Source: Fodinibacter sp963800505
Lineage (GTDB): Bacteria > Actinomycetota > Actinomycetes > Actinomycetales > Dermatophilaceae
Length of the DNA stretch: 64,000 bases
Assembly (NCBI GenBank): GCA_963800505.1
Contig: CAWDBL010000013.1
Location: 214,315-278,314, forward strand
Direction of reading: 5' to 3'
Part shown: positions 15,490-24,699 of the stretch, piece by piece
Numbering within the stretch: position 1 is the first letter of the stretch
Layout of the letters: every line of letters begins with the position of its first letter
The notes under the pieces: model-generated
Seen by the model: the letters and a program-made list of their open reading frames with translations, nothing else
The model's database searches: none
What the model was told of the DNA's origin: nothing
Made by a program: the position numbers and the translations under genes

Positions 15490-16840
15490 CCACCCCACCC
15501 GCGGCGAGCAGGCCGGCGCACCACAGCATCGCCGCGCGGTAGCCGCCGGTCATCGCGTCGAGGTCGAGGTAGTCGTCACCCGCCAGCCCGACGAGGGCGG
15601 GCAGGGCGGCCACCGCCAGCAGCGACCCGGCGCGGGCGACGGCGTTGTTCACCCCGCTCGCCACGCCGGCGAACCGGTCGGGGGCCGCCGCCAGCACGGA
15701 TGCCGTCAGCGGCGAGACGAGCAGGGCGAGACCGAGTGCGAAGACGGTCATGCCCGGCAGCACCGACCACCAGGTCGCACCCTCACCGATGGGGACCAGC
15801 ATCAGCACGCCTGCCGCGCAGACCAGCGGGCCGACCGTCATCGGCACCCGTGGCCCGATCCGGGCCGACAACGTGGCGGCACGTGACGACAACAGCAGCA
15901 ACGAGAGCGTGACCGGCATCCCCGACAGCCCGGCCTGCAACGCGGTCCAGCCCACTGCCTGCAGCTGCAGCACGGTGAAGAGCGACACGCCGCCGAGCGC
16001 TCCGTAGACCAGGAGGGTCATCGCGTTCGCCGCGGAGAAGATGCGAGAACGGAACAGCCGCAACGGAACCAGCGGGGATGCCGTGCGCTCCTCCACCACC
16101 ACGAACGCCACCCCGGCGCCGACCGACACCACCCATGCTGCAATGACCACCGCCCCGCCGGTGTCACCCGCGGCCGTCAGGGCGTAGGTCGCTGCGCCGA
16201 GGGCGACCACCGTGAGCGTGGCACCGAGGGCGTCGAAGCGGCCCTCGATGGTGGTGTCGCGACTCTCGGGGGCGGCGCGCCAGGTCAGCGCGATGACCGC
16301 CACGCACAAGGGAATGTTGATGGCGAAGATCCAGCGCCACGAGGCGTTGTCGACCAGCCAGCCACCGAGCAGTGGTCCGATGGCCGCCGCGACGCCGGAC
16401 AGCCCCGCCCAGGTGCCGATGGCGGGGGCCCGGTCCTCGGGGCGGAACGACGCCTGGATGAGGGACAGGGCACCGGGCGTGAGCAGGGCGGCGCCCACCC
16501 CCTGCAGCACACGCAGGGCGATGAGCTGCGCCGGGGTCTGGGCTGCGGCGCACAGCGCCGACGCCACGAGGAACCAGCCGACCCCGATGAGGTAGACCCG
16601 CCGCCGACCGAAGCGGTCGCCCAGTGCTCCGCCGACGAGCACCAGCGACGCCAGGGCCAGCAGGTAGCCGTTGACCACCCACTGCAGCTGGGCGAGCGAG
16701 GCACCGAGGTCACGCCCGATGGTGCGCAGCGCCACGTTGACGACCGAGCCGTCGAGGATCGCGACGCCGGACCCGAGGATGACGCCGGTCAGCATCATCC
16801 GCCCACGGGCGGAGCGCCGGTCGAGGGCGGGCTCGCTCAC
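15452..16840 (-). CDS. MFS transporter, DHA2-like drug:H+ antiporter
   Basis: 462-residue multi-helix permease. Motif C region GAILDGSVVNVALRTIG-like (VAILDGSVVNVALRTIGRDL), motif A GALGDRFGRRRVYLIG and LRVLQGVGAALLTPGALSL are diagnostic for the 14-TM DHA2 (EmrB/QacA-like) group; the protein is slightly short but its helices span that pattern. Probably exports toxic compounds using the proton gradient; the substrate cannot be inferred. GTG at 16840 (VSEPALDRRSARGRMM) chosen; a longer frame reaches 16966 but adds an Arg/Pro-rich stretch without family resemblance. Confidence 0.82.
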   Translation of the reverse strand: MSEPALDRRSARGRMMLTGVILGSGVAILDGSVVNVALRTIGRDLGASLAQLQWVVNGYLLALASLVLVGGALGDRFGRRRVYLIGVGWFLVASALCAAAQTPAQLIALRVLQGVGAALLTPGALSLIQASFRPEDRAPAIGTWAGLSGVAAAIGPLLGGWLVDNASWRWIFAINIPLCVAVIALTWRAAPESRDTTIEGRFDALGATLTVVALGAATYALTAAGDTGGAVVIAAWVVSVGAGVAFVVVEERTASPLVPLRLFRSRIFSAANAMTLLVYGALGGVSLFTVLQLQAVGWTALQAGLSGMPVTLSLLLLSSRAATLSARIGPRVPMTVGPLVCAAGVLMLVPIGEGATWWSVLPGMTVFALGLALLVSPLTASVLAAAPDRFAGVASGVNNAVARAGSLLAVAALPALVGLAGDDYLDLDAMTGGYRAAMLWCAGLLAAGGVVSWFGLGRATRR

Positions 16841-17032
16841 CGCGGCGCCGGGTCGGGCCGGTGGCGGGCGGCGCTCGAGTCCATGCCGTATGGGTACCAC
16901 GCGGTGCGCGGCCACCCTTCGACGAGCGACCCGCCAACTTCGACAACGGGGCGGCTGGGCGCGCACGGCTGCCTGCGTGCGCGTATGCCGATAGGTTGTG
17001 AGGCCTTGTCACCGACCTCGTGAGGGGCCCCG

Positions 17033-18181
17033 ATGATTCGCTTCGATGCCGTGACCAAGCAGTTCCCCGACGGGACCGTCGCGGTCGACGAGCTCACGCT
17101 CACCGCGCCCACCGGCAAGATCACCGTGCTCGTCGGCCCCTCCGGCTGCGGCAAGACGACGAGCCTGCGCATGGTCAACCGGATGATCGAGCCCACCCGG
17201 GGCGCCATCACCCTCGACGGCCAGGACACCGGCCGCATGAACGAGGCCGAGCTGCGGCGCGGCATGGGCTACGTCATCCAGCACGCCGGGCTGTTCCCGC
17301 ACCGCACCGTCATCGACAACATCGGCACCGTGCCGCGCCTGCTCGGCTGGGACAAGAAGCGGATCGCCGACCGCTCCCGCGAGCTGCTCGACCGGGTCGG
17401 TCTGGCCCCAGAGCTCGGCGAGCGGTATCCCGCGCAGCTCTCCGGTGGTCAGCAGCAGCGGGTGGGCGTGGCCCGAGCCCTCGCCGCCGACCCGCCCGTG
17501 ATGCTCATGGACGAGCCGTTCTCGGCCGTCGACCCGGTGGTGCGCGAGCAGCTGCAGGACGAGTTCCTGCGACTGCAGGGCGAGCTCGGCAAGACCATCA
17601 TCTTCGTCACCCACGACATCGACGAGGCGATCAAGCTCGGCGACCAGGTGGCCGTGCTGCGCGTCGGCGGCAAGCTCGCCCAGGTGGCCGAGCCCTCCTA
17701 CCTGCTCGCCCACCCGGCCGACGACTTCGTCGCCGACTTCGTCGGCCGCGACCGCGGCTACCGCGCGCTGCAGTTCCAGGAGGCCCCGCGGCTGCCGCTG
17801 CACTCCGAGCCGACCGTGGTGCTCGGCGAGCGCCCGGGGGGCGCGGGCGGTGACTGGTTGCTCGTGGTCGATGACGACCGGCATCCGCTGGGGTGGGTCG
17901 AGCCGCAGCGCATCGGCGACCGCGCCGTGACCGAGGCCGACCTGCACCGGGGCGGCACGGTCGCCCGCGAACACGGCTCTCTGCGAGGCGCGTTGGATGC
18001 CGCCCTCTCGTCACCCAGCCGACGCGGCGTCATCGTCGATGACGGTGGGACGCTGTGCGGCACCGTGCAGGCATACGAGGTGCTCACCGCCATCGAGCAG
18101 ATGGGCCGCCCCGAGCGGGACGAGTCCGACCCGGTTCACGGCGGCGCGGCGTCCGTGGTGGGGGAGGCGGCTGCGTCGTGA
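17033..18181 (+). CDS. Osmoprotectant (betaine/carnitine/choline) ABC transporter ATPase, OpuCA/ProV-like
   Basis: 382 residues. Nucleotide-binding domain with Walker A VGPSGCGKTTS, Q-loop VIQHAGLFPH, signature LSGGQQQR and Walker B VMLMDEPFSAVDP. The C-terminal 140 residues are a CBS-like regulatory region (GWVEPQRIG, RGVIVDDGG), as in OpuA/OpuC ATPases that sense ionic strength. First gene of a four-gene operon (ATPase, permease, permease, binding protein); its stop overlaps the next start as GTGA. Confidence 0.9.
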   Translation: MIRFDAVTKQFPDGTVAVDELTLTAPTGKITVLVGPSGCGKTTSLRMVNRMIEPTRGAITLDGQDTGRMNEAELRRGMGYVIQHAGLFPHRTVIDNIGTVPRLLGWDKKRIADRSRELLDRVGLAPELGERYPAQLSGGQQQRVGVARALAADPPVMLMDEPFSAVDPVVREQLQDEFLRLQGELGKTIIFVTHDIDEAIKLGDQVAVLRVGGKLAQVAEPSYLLAHPADDFVADFVGRDRGYRALQFQEAPRLPLHSEPTVVLGERPGGAGGDWLLVVDDDRHPLGWVEPQRIGDRAVTEADLHRGGTVAREHGSLRGALDAALSSPSRRGVIVDDGGTLCGTVQAYEVLTAIEQMGRPERDESDPVHGGAASVVGEAAAS

Positions 18182-18825
18182 GCTGGCTGGCCGACAACTG
18201 GGACACGGTGCTGACGCTCACCTGGCGCAGCCTCTACCTTGCAGGCATCCCGCTGGTGCTCGGTTTCGTGCTGTCCGTCCCGCTGGGCTGGGCCGCGAGC
18301 CGGTGGTCGCGCGCCTACCCGGCCATCATCACGACCACCGGGCTGCTCTACACGATCCCCTCGCTGGCCCTGTTCGTGATCATGCCCGTGCTGCTGGGCA
18401 CCAAGATCCTCGATCCGGTCAACGTCATCGTGGCCATGACCATCTACACCGTCGCGCTGCTGGCCCGCACGGTGGCCGACGGGCTCAACTCGGTGCCCGA
18501 CGACATCGCGCAGGCGGCCACGGCCATGGGCTACAAGGGCGTGCGTCGGCTCTTCGGCGTCGAGCTGCCACTCGCCGCGCCGGTCGTCGCCGCAGGGCTG
18601 CGGGTGGCGGCGGTGAGCAACGTGAGCATCGTCAGCGTCGCCACGCTGATCGGCGTCAGCCAGCTCGGAGACCTGCTGGTCGACGGCTTCAACCGGGTCA
18701 TCTGGGGCGAGCTGCTCAGCGGCATCGTGGCCTGCGTGCTGCTGGCGCTGGCGTTCGACGCGGTCATCGTGCTCGGCACGCGGGTGGTCACGCCCTGGCT
18801 CCGGGTTCAGGGGGCGCGGGCATGA
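18178..18825 (+). CDS. Osmoprotectant ABC transporter permease 1 (OpuCB-like)
   Basis: 215 residues, about six TM helices, BPD-type permease. The EAA-loop region reads DDIAQAATAMGYKGVRRLFGVELP, the contact site for the ATPase, and GLLYTIPSLALFVIMP precedes it, typical of OpuCB/OpuCD. Starts at GTG 18178, overlapping the ATPase gene by 4 bases, and its end overlaps the next permease start by 4 bases. Confidence 0.9.
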   Translation: MSWLADNWDTVLTLTWRSLYLAGIPLVLGFVLSVPLGWAASRWSRAYPAIITTTGLLYTIPSLALFVIMPVLLGTKILDPVNVIVAMTIYTVALLARTVADGLNSVPDDIAQAATAMGYKGVRRLFGVELPLAAPVVAAGLRVAAVSNVSIVSVATLIGVSQLGDLLVDGFNRVIWGELLSGIVACVLLALAFDAVIVLGTRVVTPWLRVQGARA

Positions 18826-19589
18826 TCAACTCCATCTGGGCATGGTTCACCGACCCGGCCAACTGGCAGGGCGAGGACGGCATCCCCAACCGCACCCTGC
18901 AGCACCTCGAGTACACCGCGATGGCGGTGCTCCTCGCGGCCGTCATCGCAATTCCGTTGGGGCTGTGGGTCGGCCACACCGGGCGCGCCCGCTGGCTGGT
19001 CTCGCTGGCCAACTCGGTGCGGGCGGTGCCGACCTTGGGCCTGCTGCTGGCCGCGACGTTGTGGCTCGGCGCGAAGATCCAGAGCGACCTCGCGTTCACC
19101 CTCCCGAGCATTCTGGTGCTGGCCCTGCTGGCCATCCCGCCGATCCTTGCCGGCACGTATGCCGGCATCGAGGCGGTGCCCCCGGCAGCGCGCGACGCGG
19201 CCAAGGGCGTGGGCATGACGTCGGGCCAGGTGCTGCGGCAGGTCGAGCTGCCGGTGGGGTTGCCGCTGCTGCTGTCCGGGCTGCGCTCGGCGGTGCTGCA
19301 GGTGGTGGCGACCGCAACCGTGGCTGCCTACGTCGGCCTCGGTGGCCTGGGTCGCTACCTCATCGACGGCCTGGCCCTGGGCGACTATCCGGCCACCGCG
19401 GGCGGGGCCATCCTCGTGGCGGTGCTGGCCGTGGCGCTCGACGGTCTCTTCGCCCTGATGCAGCGCCGGGTCGTCTCGCCCGGCCTCACCGGCCGTCGTG
19501 TCGGTGGTCGCGGGAAGGATTCGCGCAGCGTCTCGGTTGAGGCCGACAGGCCCCCGGCCGATGTTCGCACGCCTGCTGCTCCTGCCTGA
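18822..19589 (+). CDS. Osmoprotectant ABC transporter permease 2 (OpuCD-like)
   Basis: 255 residues, second membrane subunit. EAA-like loop PPAARDAAKGVGMTSGQVLR and the VRAVPTLGLLLAATLWLG segment are typical. Extended polar C-terminal tail of about 40 residues (Arg/Ser/Pro rich) is not part of the family core. The ATG at 18822 is coupled to the preceding gene by an ATGA overlap. Forms a heterodimeric channel with the first permease. Confidence 0.9.
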   Translation: MINSIWAWFTDPANWQGEDGIPNRTLQHLEYTAMAVLLAAVIAIPLGLWVGHTGRARWLVSLANSVRAVPTLGLLLAATLWLGAKIQSDLAFTLPSILVLALLAIPPILAGTYAGIEAVPPAARDAAKGVGMTSGQVLRQVELPVGLPLLLSGLRSAVLQVVATATVAAYVGLGGLGRYLIDGLALGDYPATAGGAILVAVLAVALDGLFALMQRRVVSPGLTGRRVGGRGKDSRSVSVEADRPPADVRTPAAPA

Positions 19590-19670
19590 CCCCGTTCCGC
19601 CCCGCTTCACCTGACCTACCGTTACGCCTGATCGCCAGACCGACCACAGCACCACGAAGGGACCACTCCG

Positions 19671-20594
19671 ATGAAGCGCATGACCTACGCGGTGGCACTG
19701 ATCGCCGCCTCGCTCCTCGGGCTCACCGCGTGCGGCAGCTCCGAAGACCCGCTCGCCTCGTCGGCCCCGAGCGGCTCGGCCTCGGCCAGTGGCGGCTCCG
19801 GCGGCCCGATCATCGTCGGCGGTGCCAACTTCTCGGAGTCCACGCTGCTCGCCGAGATCTACGCCGGTGCGCTCAAGGCCAAGGGCATCGACGCCACGAC
19901 CAAGCCCAACATCGGCTCGCGCGAGATCTACCTGCGCGCGCTCGAGGACAACTCGGTGCAGGTGTTCCCCGAATACACCGGCGCGCTCGCCTTCAACTAC
20001 GACAAGTCGTTCACCGGCACCGACCCCGACGAGGTCTACGCCAAGGTGCAGCAGGTGCTGCCCGAGACCCTGACCGTGCTCGACAAGTCGGCCGCGGAGG
20101 ACAACGACTCGATCGTGGTCACCAAGGACACCGCCGCCAAGTACAACCTCAAGACCATCGAGGACCTCAAGGCCGTGGCGGGTGACCTCACCCTCACCGC
20201 GCCCCCGGAGTTCAAGGGGCGGCCGCAGGGCATCCCCGGTCTCGAGAAGACCTACGGCGTCACGTTCAAGTCGTTCCGCCCGCTCACCGGCCAGGGCATC
20301 GTGCAGGCCCTGAAGAACGGCCAGGCCGACGCGGCGAACATCTTCTCCACCGACCCGGCCATCGCGGCCAACGACTTCGTGCAGCTCGAGGACAACAAGA
20401 AGCTCTTCGGGTCGCAGAACATCGTCCCGCTGGTGCGCGCCGACCGCGCCGAGGAGGTCAAGGCAGCCCTCAACGCCGTCTCGGCCAAGCTGACCACCGA
20501 GGCCATCGCCGACATGCTCAAGCAGACCGACATCGACAAGAAGGACCCCAAGGCCGTCGCCCAGGAGTTCCTCACCGCCAACGGCCTGGGCTGA
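19671..20594 (+). CDS. Osmoprotectant-binding lipoprotein (OpuCC/OsmX-like)
   Basis: 307 residues. Signal peptide with lipobox LLGLTACGS, so the mature Cys at about 21 is lipidated and the protein is anchored outside the membrane. A Ser/Gly/Ala-rich linker follows. The OpuAC/QAT-type domain begins IIVGGANFSESTLLAEIYAG, with the hallmark FPEYTGAL in its first lobe and GRPQGIPGLEKTYG in the second. It delivers a quaternary amine substrate to the permease pair. Lies 81 bases downstream of the permease gene with its own good ribosome site (GAAGGGA) and is followed by a strong terminator. Confidence 0.9.
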   Translation: MKRMTYAVALIAASLLGLTACGSSEDPLASSAPSGSASASGGSGGPIIVGGANFSESTLLAEIYAGALKAKGIDATTKPNIGSREIYLRALEDNSVQVFPEYTGALAFNYDKSFTGTDPDEVYAKVQQVLPETLTVLDKSAAEDNDSIVVTKDTAAKYNLKTIEDLKAVAGDLTLTAPPEFKGRPQGIPGLEKTYGVTFKSFRPLTGQGIVQALKNGQADAANIFSTDPAIAANDFVQLEDNKKLFGSQNIVPLVRADRAEEVKAALNAVSAKLTTEAIADMLKQTDIDKKDPKAVAQEFLTANGLG

Positions 20595-20619
20595 CCCCGG
20601 CCCCCCGTCGCTCACGACA

Positions 20620-20647
20620 GCGCCCGGCCCCTCGTGGGGCCGGGCGC
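20620..20647 (+). terminator. Intrinsic terminator of the osmoprotectant operon
   Basis: Perfect 12-bp GC-rich stem GCGCCCGGCCCC (20620-20631) with 20636-20647 and a 4-base loop, 25 bases after the binding-protein stop, followed by TTCGTCGTCTGTT. Confidence 0.85.
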
Positions 20648-20730
20648 TTCGTCGTCTGTTCGTCGCCCCTGACCTCGTGGATGCCGTGGGCGCGCGTCGG
20701 TCGCGAAGAGCCGGGCCGCCGGAAACGAGA

Positions 20731-20768
20731 GTGGGAGTTTTCGGGGCTATCACCCCGAAAACTCCCAC
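20731..20768 (-). terminator. 16-bp stem terminator downstream of etfD
   Basis: GTGGGAGTTTTCGGGG (20731-20746) pairs perfectly with 20753-20768 around a 6-base loop. It lies 15 bases past the etfD stop on the minus strand and may work for both strands. Its GTGGGAG end recalls the palindromes at 39946 and 50319. Confidence 0.75.
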
Positions 20769-20782
20769 CCGTATCCATTCGG

Positions 20783-23700
20783 TCAGTCCCAGGGGTCCGG
20801 CTCGTCGAGCAGCGCCGCGTCGCCGGTGAACCCGGTCGGTGCTGCCTTCGGCTCCTCGGCCTGCGTCGCCTGCTCGGGCTCGGACTGCACTGGCGCGGCC
20901 TGCTGCGGCTCGGAGCGGTCAGGGTCCGAGTGTGCCGGCGCCACGGCATCGGATGCCGGTGCCTCCTCAGCAGTCGCACTTCCCTCGTCGTCGCCGATCG
21001 TCCCCGAATCGACCAATAGGTCACTGGAGGGACGCTCTGCCTGGGGCTGGGCCACCGGCGCGGAGACGGCAGCCTCAGCCGGCTGGGGGTCGACGTCGTC
21101 GGCAGGCTCATCCCACGGGTCGACCGAATCGTCGACGGCTGCCGGTGGCGCGGCAGGCGTCCCGGAATCGACCGACAGGTCACTGGAGGGACGCTCGGGC
21201 TCGGGCTCGGACGCCGCCGGTGCTGTCGCGGCAGCGTCCGGCTCACTTGCTGAAGCATCCGGACCTGTTGCGGCGGGCTCGTCCCAGGGGTCGGGCTCGT
21301 CGGTGGGTGCAGCCGCAGCCGGGACCGGTGCTGCCGCGACCGGTTCTACCGCGGCTGGTGCTGCTGGCTCGTCCCAGGGGTCGGGCTCGTCGGTGGGTGC
21401 AGCCGCAGCCGGGACCGGTGCTGCCGCGACCGGTTCTACCGCGGCTGGTGCTGCTGGCTCGTCCCAGGGGTCGGGCTCGTCGGTGGCAGCCGCCGCCGGG
21501 ACTGGTGCCGCGACAGGTGCTGCCGCAGCTGTTGCGGGCTCGTCCCACGGGTCGGCCTCGTCGGTGGGTGCAGCCGCAGCCGGGACTGGTGCTGCCGCGG
21601 CTGGTGCTGCGGGCTCGTCCCACGGATCCGCCTCGACCTCGGCTTCGGGCGTCGCCACGGTAGCCGTTGCCGCTGCTGCTGTCGCCGCAGCGGCGGGTGC
21701 GGTGACTTCCGGAGCGGGCGCCGACGGCATCCCGGCCTTGCCCTCTGGCTCGGCAACTGCGCCATCGTCGCCGGATCCGCGGCGCACCGCAGCGAGCAGC
21801 ATCTGCGCGACGTCGACCACCTCGACGGTCTCGGCAATGCCCTCGGACTGCTTCGCGCCCAACCCGTCCGAGATCATGACCCGGCAGAACGGGCAGCCGA
21901 TCGCGATCCGCTCCGCCCCGGTGGCGATGGCCTCCTCGGTGCGGTTGGTGTTGATCTGGGTGCCGAGCTTCTCCTCCATCCACATGCGCGCACCGCCGGC
22001 GCCGCAGCAGAACGAGGTCTCGCGGGTCCGCTCCATCTCGCGCAGCTCGACCCCGGGCAGCGACTCGATGAGCTCGCGCGGCGGGTTGTAGACGCCGTTG
22101 TGCCGACCCAGGTAGCAGGGGTCGTGGTACGTCACGGTCGAGGCCGTCGATGCGGCGTTCTTGGCCGACGACATCCCCGGCACGTCCGAGGGCCGTGCCA
22201 CCGGCACCAGCTTCTTGTCGCGCACCAGCCGGTTGAGCAGCTGGGTGTGGTGCACGACCTCGTAGGAGCCGCCGAGCGGGGCGTACTCGTTCTTGATCGT
22301 GTTGAAGCAGTGCGCGCAGGTGACGACGACCTTGGTCACGCCGAACTCCCCGAAGGTGTCGACGTTCTGCTGGGCCAGGGTCTGGAAGAGCAGCTCGTTG
22401 CCGGCCCGCCGGGCCGAGTCGCCGGTGCAGGTCTCCCCGTTGCCGAGCACCGCGAACGAGACGCCTGCGGTGTCGAGCAGCTCGGCCACGGCGCGCGAGG
22501 TCTGCTTGGCGCGGTCCTCGTAGGCACCGGCGCAGCCGACCCAGAACAGCCAGTCGACGTCGGAGGCCTTCTCGACATCCTGGCCGAGCACCTTCACCGG
22601 GAACGGCAGGTCCTTGGCCCAGTCGAGCCGCGCCCGCGCGCCCATCCCCCAGGGGTTGCCCTTGCCCTCGAGGTTCTTGAACAGGCCGCCGAGCTCGGAC
22701 GGGAAGGCCGACTCGATGAGCGTCTGGTAGCGCCGCATGTCGATGATGTGGTCGACGTGCTCGATGTCGACGGGGCACTGCTCCACGCAGGCGCCACAGG
22801 TGGTGCACGACCACAGCACGTCGTCGTCGATGATCGCGCCGGGACCGACCGGCGTGTAGGCGGCGAGGGAGTCGCCGTCGTACCCGGTGTCGCCGACCAG
22901 CGGCACGTCGTCCCAGGACAGGCCCTCCGGCGCCGCGTGGCCGTGGTAGGCCGGCACCGGCAAGACGCTCGCGGGCACCTTCTCGCGGTCACCGTCGACC
23001 TTGGCCAAGGCCTGCATGTAGGGCGCCTTGGCGTTGGCGTGGTCGCGCAGCCCCATGATCAGCAGCTTGGGCGACAGCGGCTTCTCGGTGTTCCACGCCG
23101 GGCACTGGCTCTGGCAGCGGCCGCACTCGGTGCAGGTCGTGAAGTCGAGCAGGCCCTTCCAGGTGAAGTCCTCCGCGTGGCCGACGCCGAGCGAGGCGCC
23201 CTCGTCGAGCTCCTCCATCTCGTCCATGGAGAACGGCTTGCCCGCGACGATGAGCTCCTTGGCCGCGCCCAGAGCGACCGGCCGCCGGCTGAACATCACG
23301 TTGATCGGCGCCACGAAGATGTGCAGGTGCTTGGAGTGCAGCACGAAGATGAGGAAGACGAGCATGACCCCGATGTGCAGCAGCAGGCCGATGTGCTCGA
23401 GGAACGTCGCGGTCGACTCGCCCAGGGGCTCGATCGCCCGCCCGACTGCGTGGGATGCGAAGGCGGCGTTGCCGTAGGGGAAGTTGCCGGTGGCCACGCT
23501 GGAGCCGCGGAAGAGGAACATCGTCCAGATGACGTTGAAGATGAAGAACAACGTCAGCCAGGCGCCACCGAGGTGCGAGCCCTGGAACCGGGACTGCCGG
23601 CCGAGCCGCTTCGGTGAGTTCTTCACGCGGATGGCCCCGAAGGCGATGATGCCGAGCAGGCCCATCACGGCGATGAAGTCCTGCGCGAAGCCGAGCACGC

Positions 23701-24025
23701 CCCAGGTACCGACGACCGGGATCGCCCACCCCTCCTTGAACAGGGAGCCGTACGCCTCGAGGTAGACCGTCGCCAGGATGAGGAACGCCCAGAACACGAA
23801 GAAGTGGGCGATGCCGGGCACGGTCCACTTGAGCAGCTTCTTCTGCCCGAAGACCTCGACGAGCTGGGTCTTCACCGCGGCGGTGACGCGCCCGGTGACG
23901 CCCTCGACCCGGTCGGGCGCGGGCTGCCCGCTGCGGATCAGCCGGTAGATCCACGACACCCGGCGTGCCGCGAGGGGCAGCGCGATCGCGGTCATGAGGA
24001 GGCCGATCACGAGGACGGCGGTCAT
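20783..24025 (-). CDS. etfD: Membrane Fe-S oxidoreductase of the EtfD type (ETF:menaquinone electron transfer) with long repeat tail
   Basis: 1080 residues. Residues 1-240 hold about five TM helices with nitrate-reductase-gamma-like His residues, a likely b-heme/quinone module. Two [4Fe-4S] motifs follow: CTECGRCQSQCP (about 298-309) and CTTCGACVEQCP (about 415-430). Then come two CCG domains (FWVGCAGAYE and FCCGAGGARMW), as in HdrB/HdrD and GlpC. This architecture is that of M. tuberculosis Rv0338c/EtfD, which passes electrons from ETF (beta-oxidation acyl-CoA dehydrogenases) to menaquinone. From about residue 750 an Ala/Pro-rich tail carries seven DPWD repeats, including one at the very C-terminus; it is not part of the family core. 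Start ATG 24025 has GGAG 6 bases upstream, favoured over the in-frame ATG at 24037. Confidence 0.88.
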   Translation of the reverse strand: MTAVLVIGLLMTAIALPLAARRVSWIYRLIRSGQPAPDRVEGVTGRVTAAVKTQLVEVFGQKKLLKWTVPGIAHFFVFWAFLILATVYLEAYGSLFKEGWAIPVVGTWGVLGFAQDFIAVMGLLGIIAFGAIRVKNSPKRLGRQSRFQGSHLGGAWLTLFFIFNVIWTMFLFRGSSVATGNFPYGNAAFASHAVGRAIEPLGESTATFLEHIGLLLHIGVMLVFLIFVLHSKHLHIFVAPINVMFSRRPVALGAAKELIVAGKPFSMDEMEELDEGASLGVGHAEDFTWKGLLDFTTCTECGRCQSQCPAWNTEKPLSPKLLIMGLRDHANAKAPYMQALAKVDGDREKVPASVLPVPAYHGHAAPEGLSWDDVPLVGDTGYDGDSLAAYTPVGPGAIIDDDVLWSCTTCGACVEQCPVDIEHVDHIIDMRRYQTLIESAFPSELGGLFKNLEGKGNPWGMGARARLDWAKDLPFPVKVLGQDVEKASDVDWLFWVGCAGAYEDRAKQTSRAVAELLDTAGVSFAVLGNGETCTGDSARRAGNELLFQTLAQQNVDTFGEFGVTKVVVTCAHCFNTIKNEYAPLGGSYEVVHHTQLLNRLVRDKKLVPVARPSDVPGMSSAKNAASTASTVTYHDPCYLGRHNGVYNPPRELIESLPGVELREMERTRETSFCCGAGGARMWMEEKLGTQINTNRTEEAIATGAERIAIGCPFCRVMISDGLGAKQSEGIAETVEVVDVAQMLLAAVRRGSGDDGAVAEPEGKAGMPSAPAPEVTAPAAAATAAAATATVATPEAEVEADPWDEPAAPAAAAPVPAAAAPTDEADPWDEPATAAAAPVAAPVPAAAATDEPDPWDEPAAPAAVEPVAAAPVPAAAAPTDEPDPWDEPAAPAAVEPVAAAPVPAAAAPTDEPDPWDEPAATGPDASASEPDAAATAPAASEPEPERPSSDLSVDSGTPAAPPAAVDDSVDPWDEPADDVDPQPAEAAVSAPVAQPQAERPSSDLLVDSGTIGDDEGSATAEEAPASDAVAPAHSDPDRSEPQQAAPVQSEPEQATQAEEPKAAPTGFTGDAALLDEPDPWD
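21276..21485. repeat. 90-bp tandem repeat within etfD tail
   Basis: The same 90-bp unit begins at 21276, 21366 and 21456, the first two copies being essentially identical and the third breaking off after about 30 bases. Each unit encodes a 30-residue block starting TDEPDPWDEPAAPA. Degenerate copies with the same DPWDEP core extend to about 21650. Confidence 0.85.
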
Positions 24026-24351
24026 GTGGTGCTCCATCCGGCGGGTGGGGTGGTTGCGTGGTTGCGCCGCCCGGCTCGGGGCCACGGGGGCGCCGCCTGA
24101 GTCTATCCACGGGTAAGCGGGCGCATACCTCGGTGTGATGCTCACCCTACTGGCCGGTAACCGTGCGCCGGCCGCCCGGTGACGGCTGTCGAAGGATGCC
24201 GTTTCCCCGGTCGGCCCGCAGGCGACGAGCGCGTGCCGGCCGCGCGGGGAACATCCGGTCGCGGCCGGCTGTCCTTCTCAGCCCACCCCGTTCGTCTCTA
24301 GGGTGAGGCCGGACACCGGTGCGGCCCAGCACTGACAACCAAGGAGTCGAC
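24026..24351. promoter_or_regulatory. Divergent intergenic region between etfD and YCII gene, with operator-like palindrome
   Basis: 326 bases without a gene. At 24147-24161 lies CTACTGGCCGGTAAC, an imperfect palindrome which in etfD orientation reads GTTACCGGCCAGTAG. It matches the outer and central bases of the site upstream of the acyl-CoA dehydrogenase (9834-9820). It is 122-136 bases from the etfD start. The remainder holds only the AAGGAG ribosome site of the YCII gene (24341-24346). I could not define promoter hexamers with confidence. Confidence 0.45.
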
Positions 24352-24699
24352 ATGACCCAGTACGCCGCCATCATCTACAGCCGCGACGTCGACTGGACCC
24401 TTCCCGAGTACGCCGCGGACACCGCGCAGTACGGGGAGTTCGCCCAGGCCGCGAGCGCCGTCATCCGCGGGGGTGCCGCGCTCTACCCCACCTCGACCGC
24501 GACCACCGTGCGGGTCGACTCCAAGGGGGGCACGCCGCTGACCACCGACGGCCCCTACGCCGAGACCAAGGAGGCCCTCACCGGCTTCTACCTGCTCGAG
24601 TGCGCCGACCTCGACGAGGCGGTGCGGGTCGCCGCCACCATCCCGGGCGCGTGGGACGGGGCCGTCGAGGTGCGCCCCGTCATCGAGTTCCCGATGTGA
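24352..24699 (+). CDS. YCII/DGPF-domain protein, partner of ECF42-type sigma factor
   Basis: 115-residue dimeric alpha/beta-barrel protein of the YCII-related (DGPF) family. The defining TTDGPYAETKEALTGFYLLE segment contains the DGP(Y) motif and Glu/Lys residues. Genes of this type occur almost always beside an ECF sigma factor with a C-terminal extension, as here. The stop overlaps the GTG start of the sigma gene (GTGA). The molecular role is unknown; it may sense or process the signal for the sigma factor, or be its target. ATG at 24352 follows AAGGAG; the in-frame ATG at 24319 lacks a ribosome site. Confidence 0.9.
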   Translation: MTQYAAIIYSRDVDWTLPEYAADTAQYGEFAQAASAVIRGGAALYPTSTATTVRVDSKGGTPLTTDGPYAETKEALTGFYLLECADLDEAVRVAATIPGAWDGAVEVRPVIEFPM

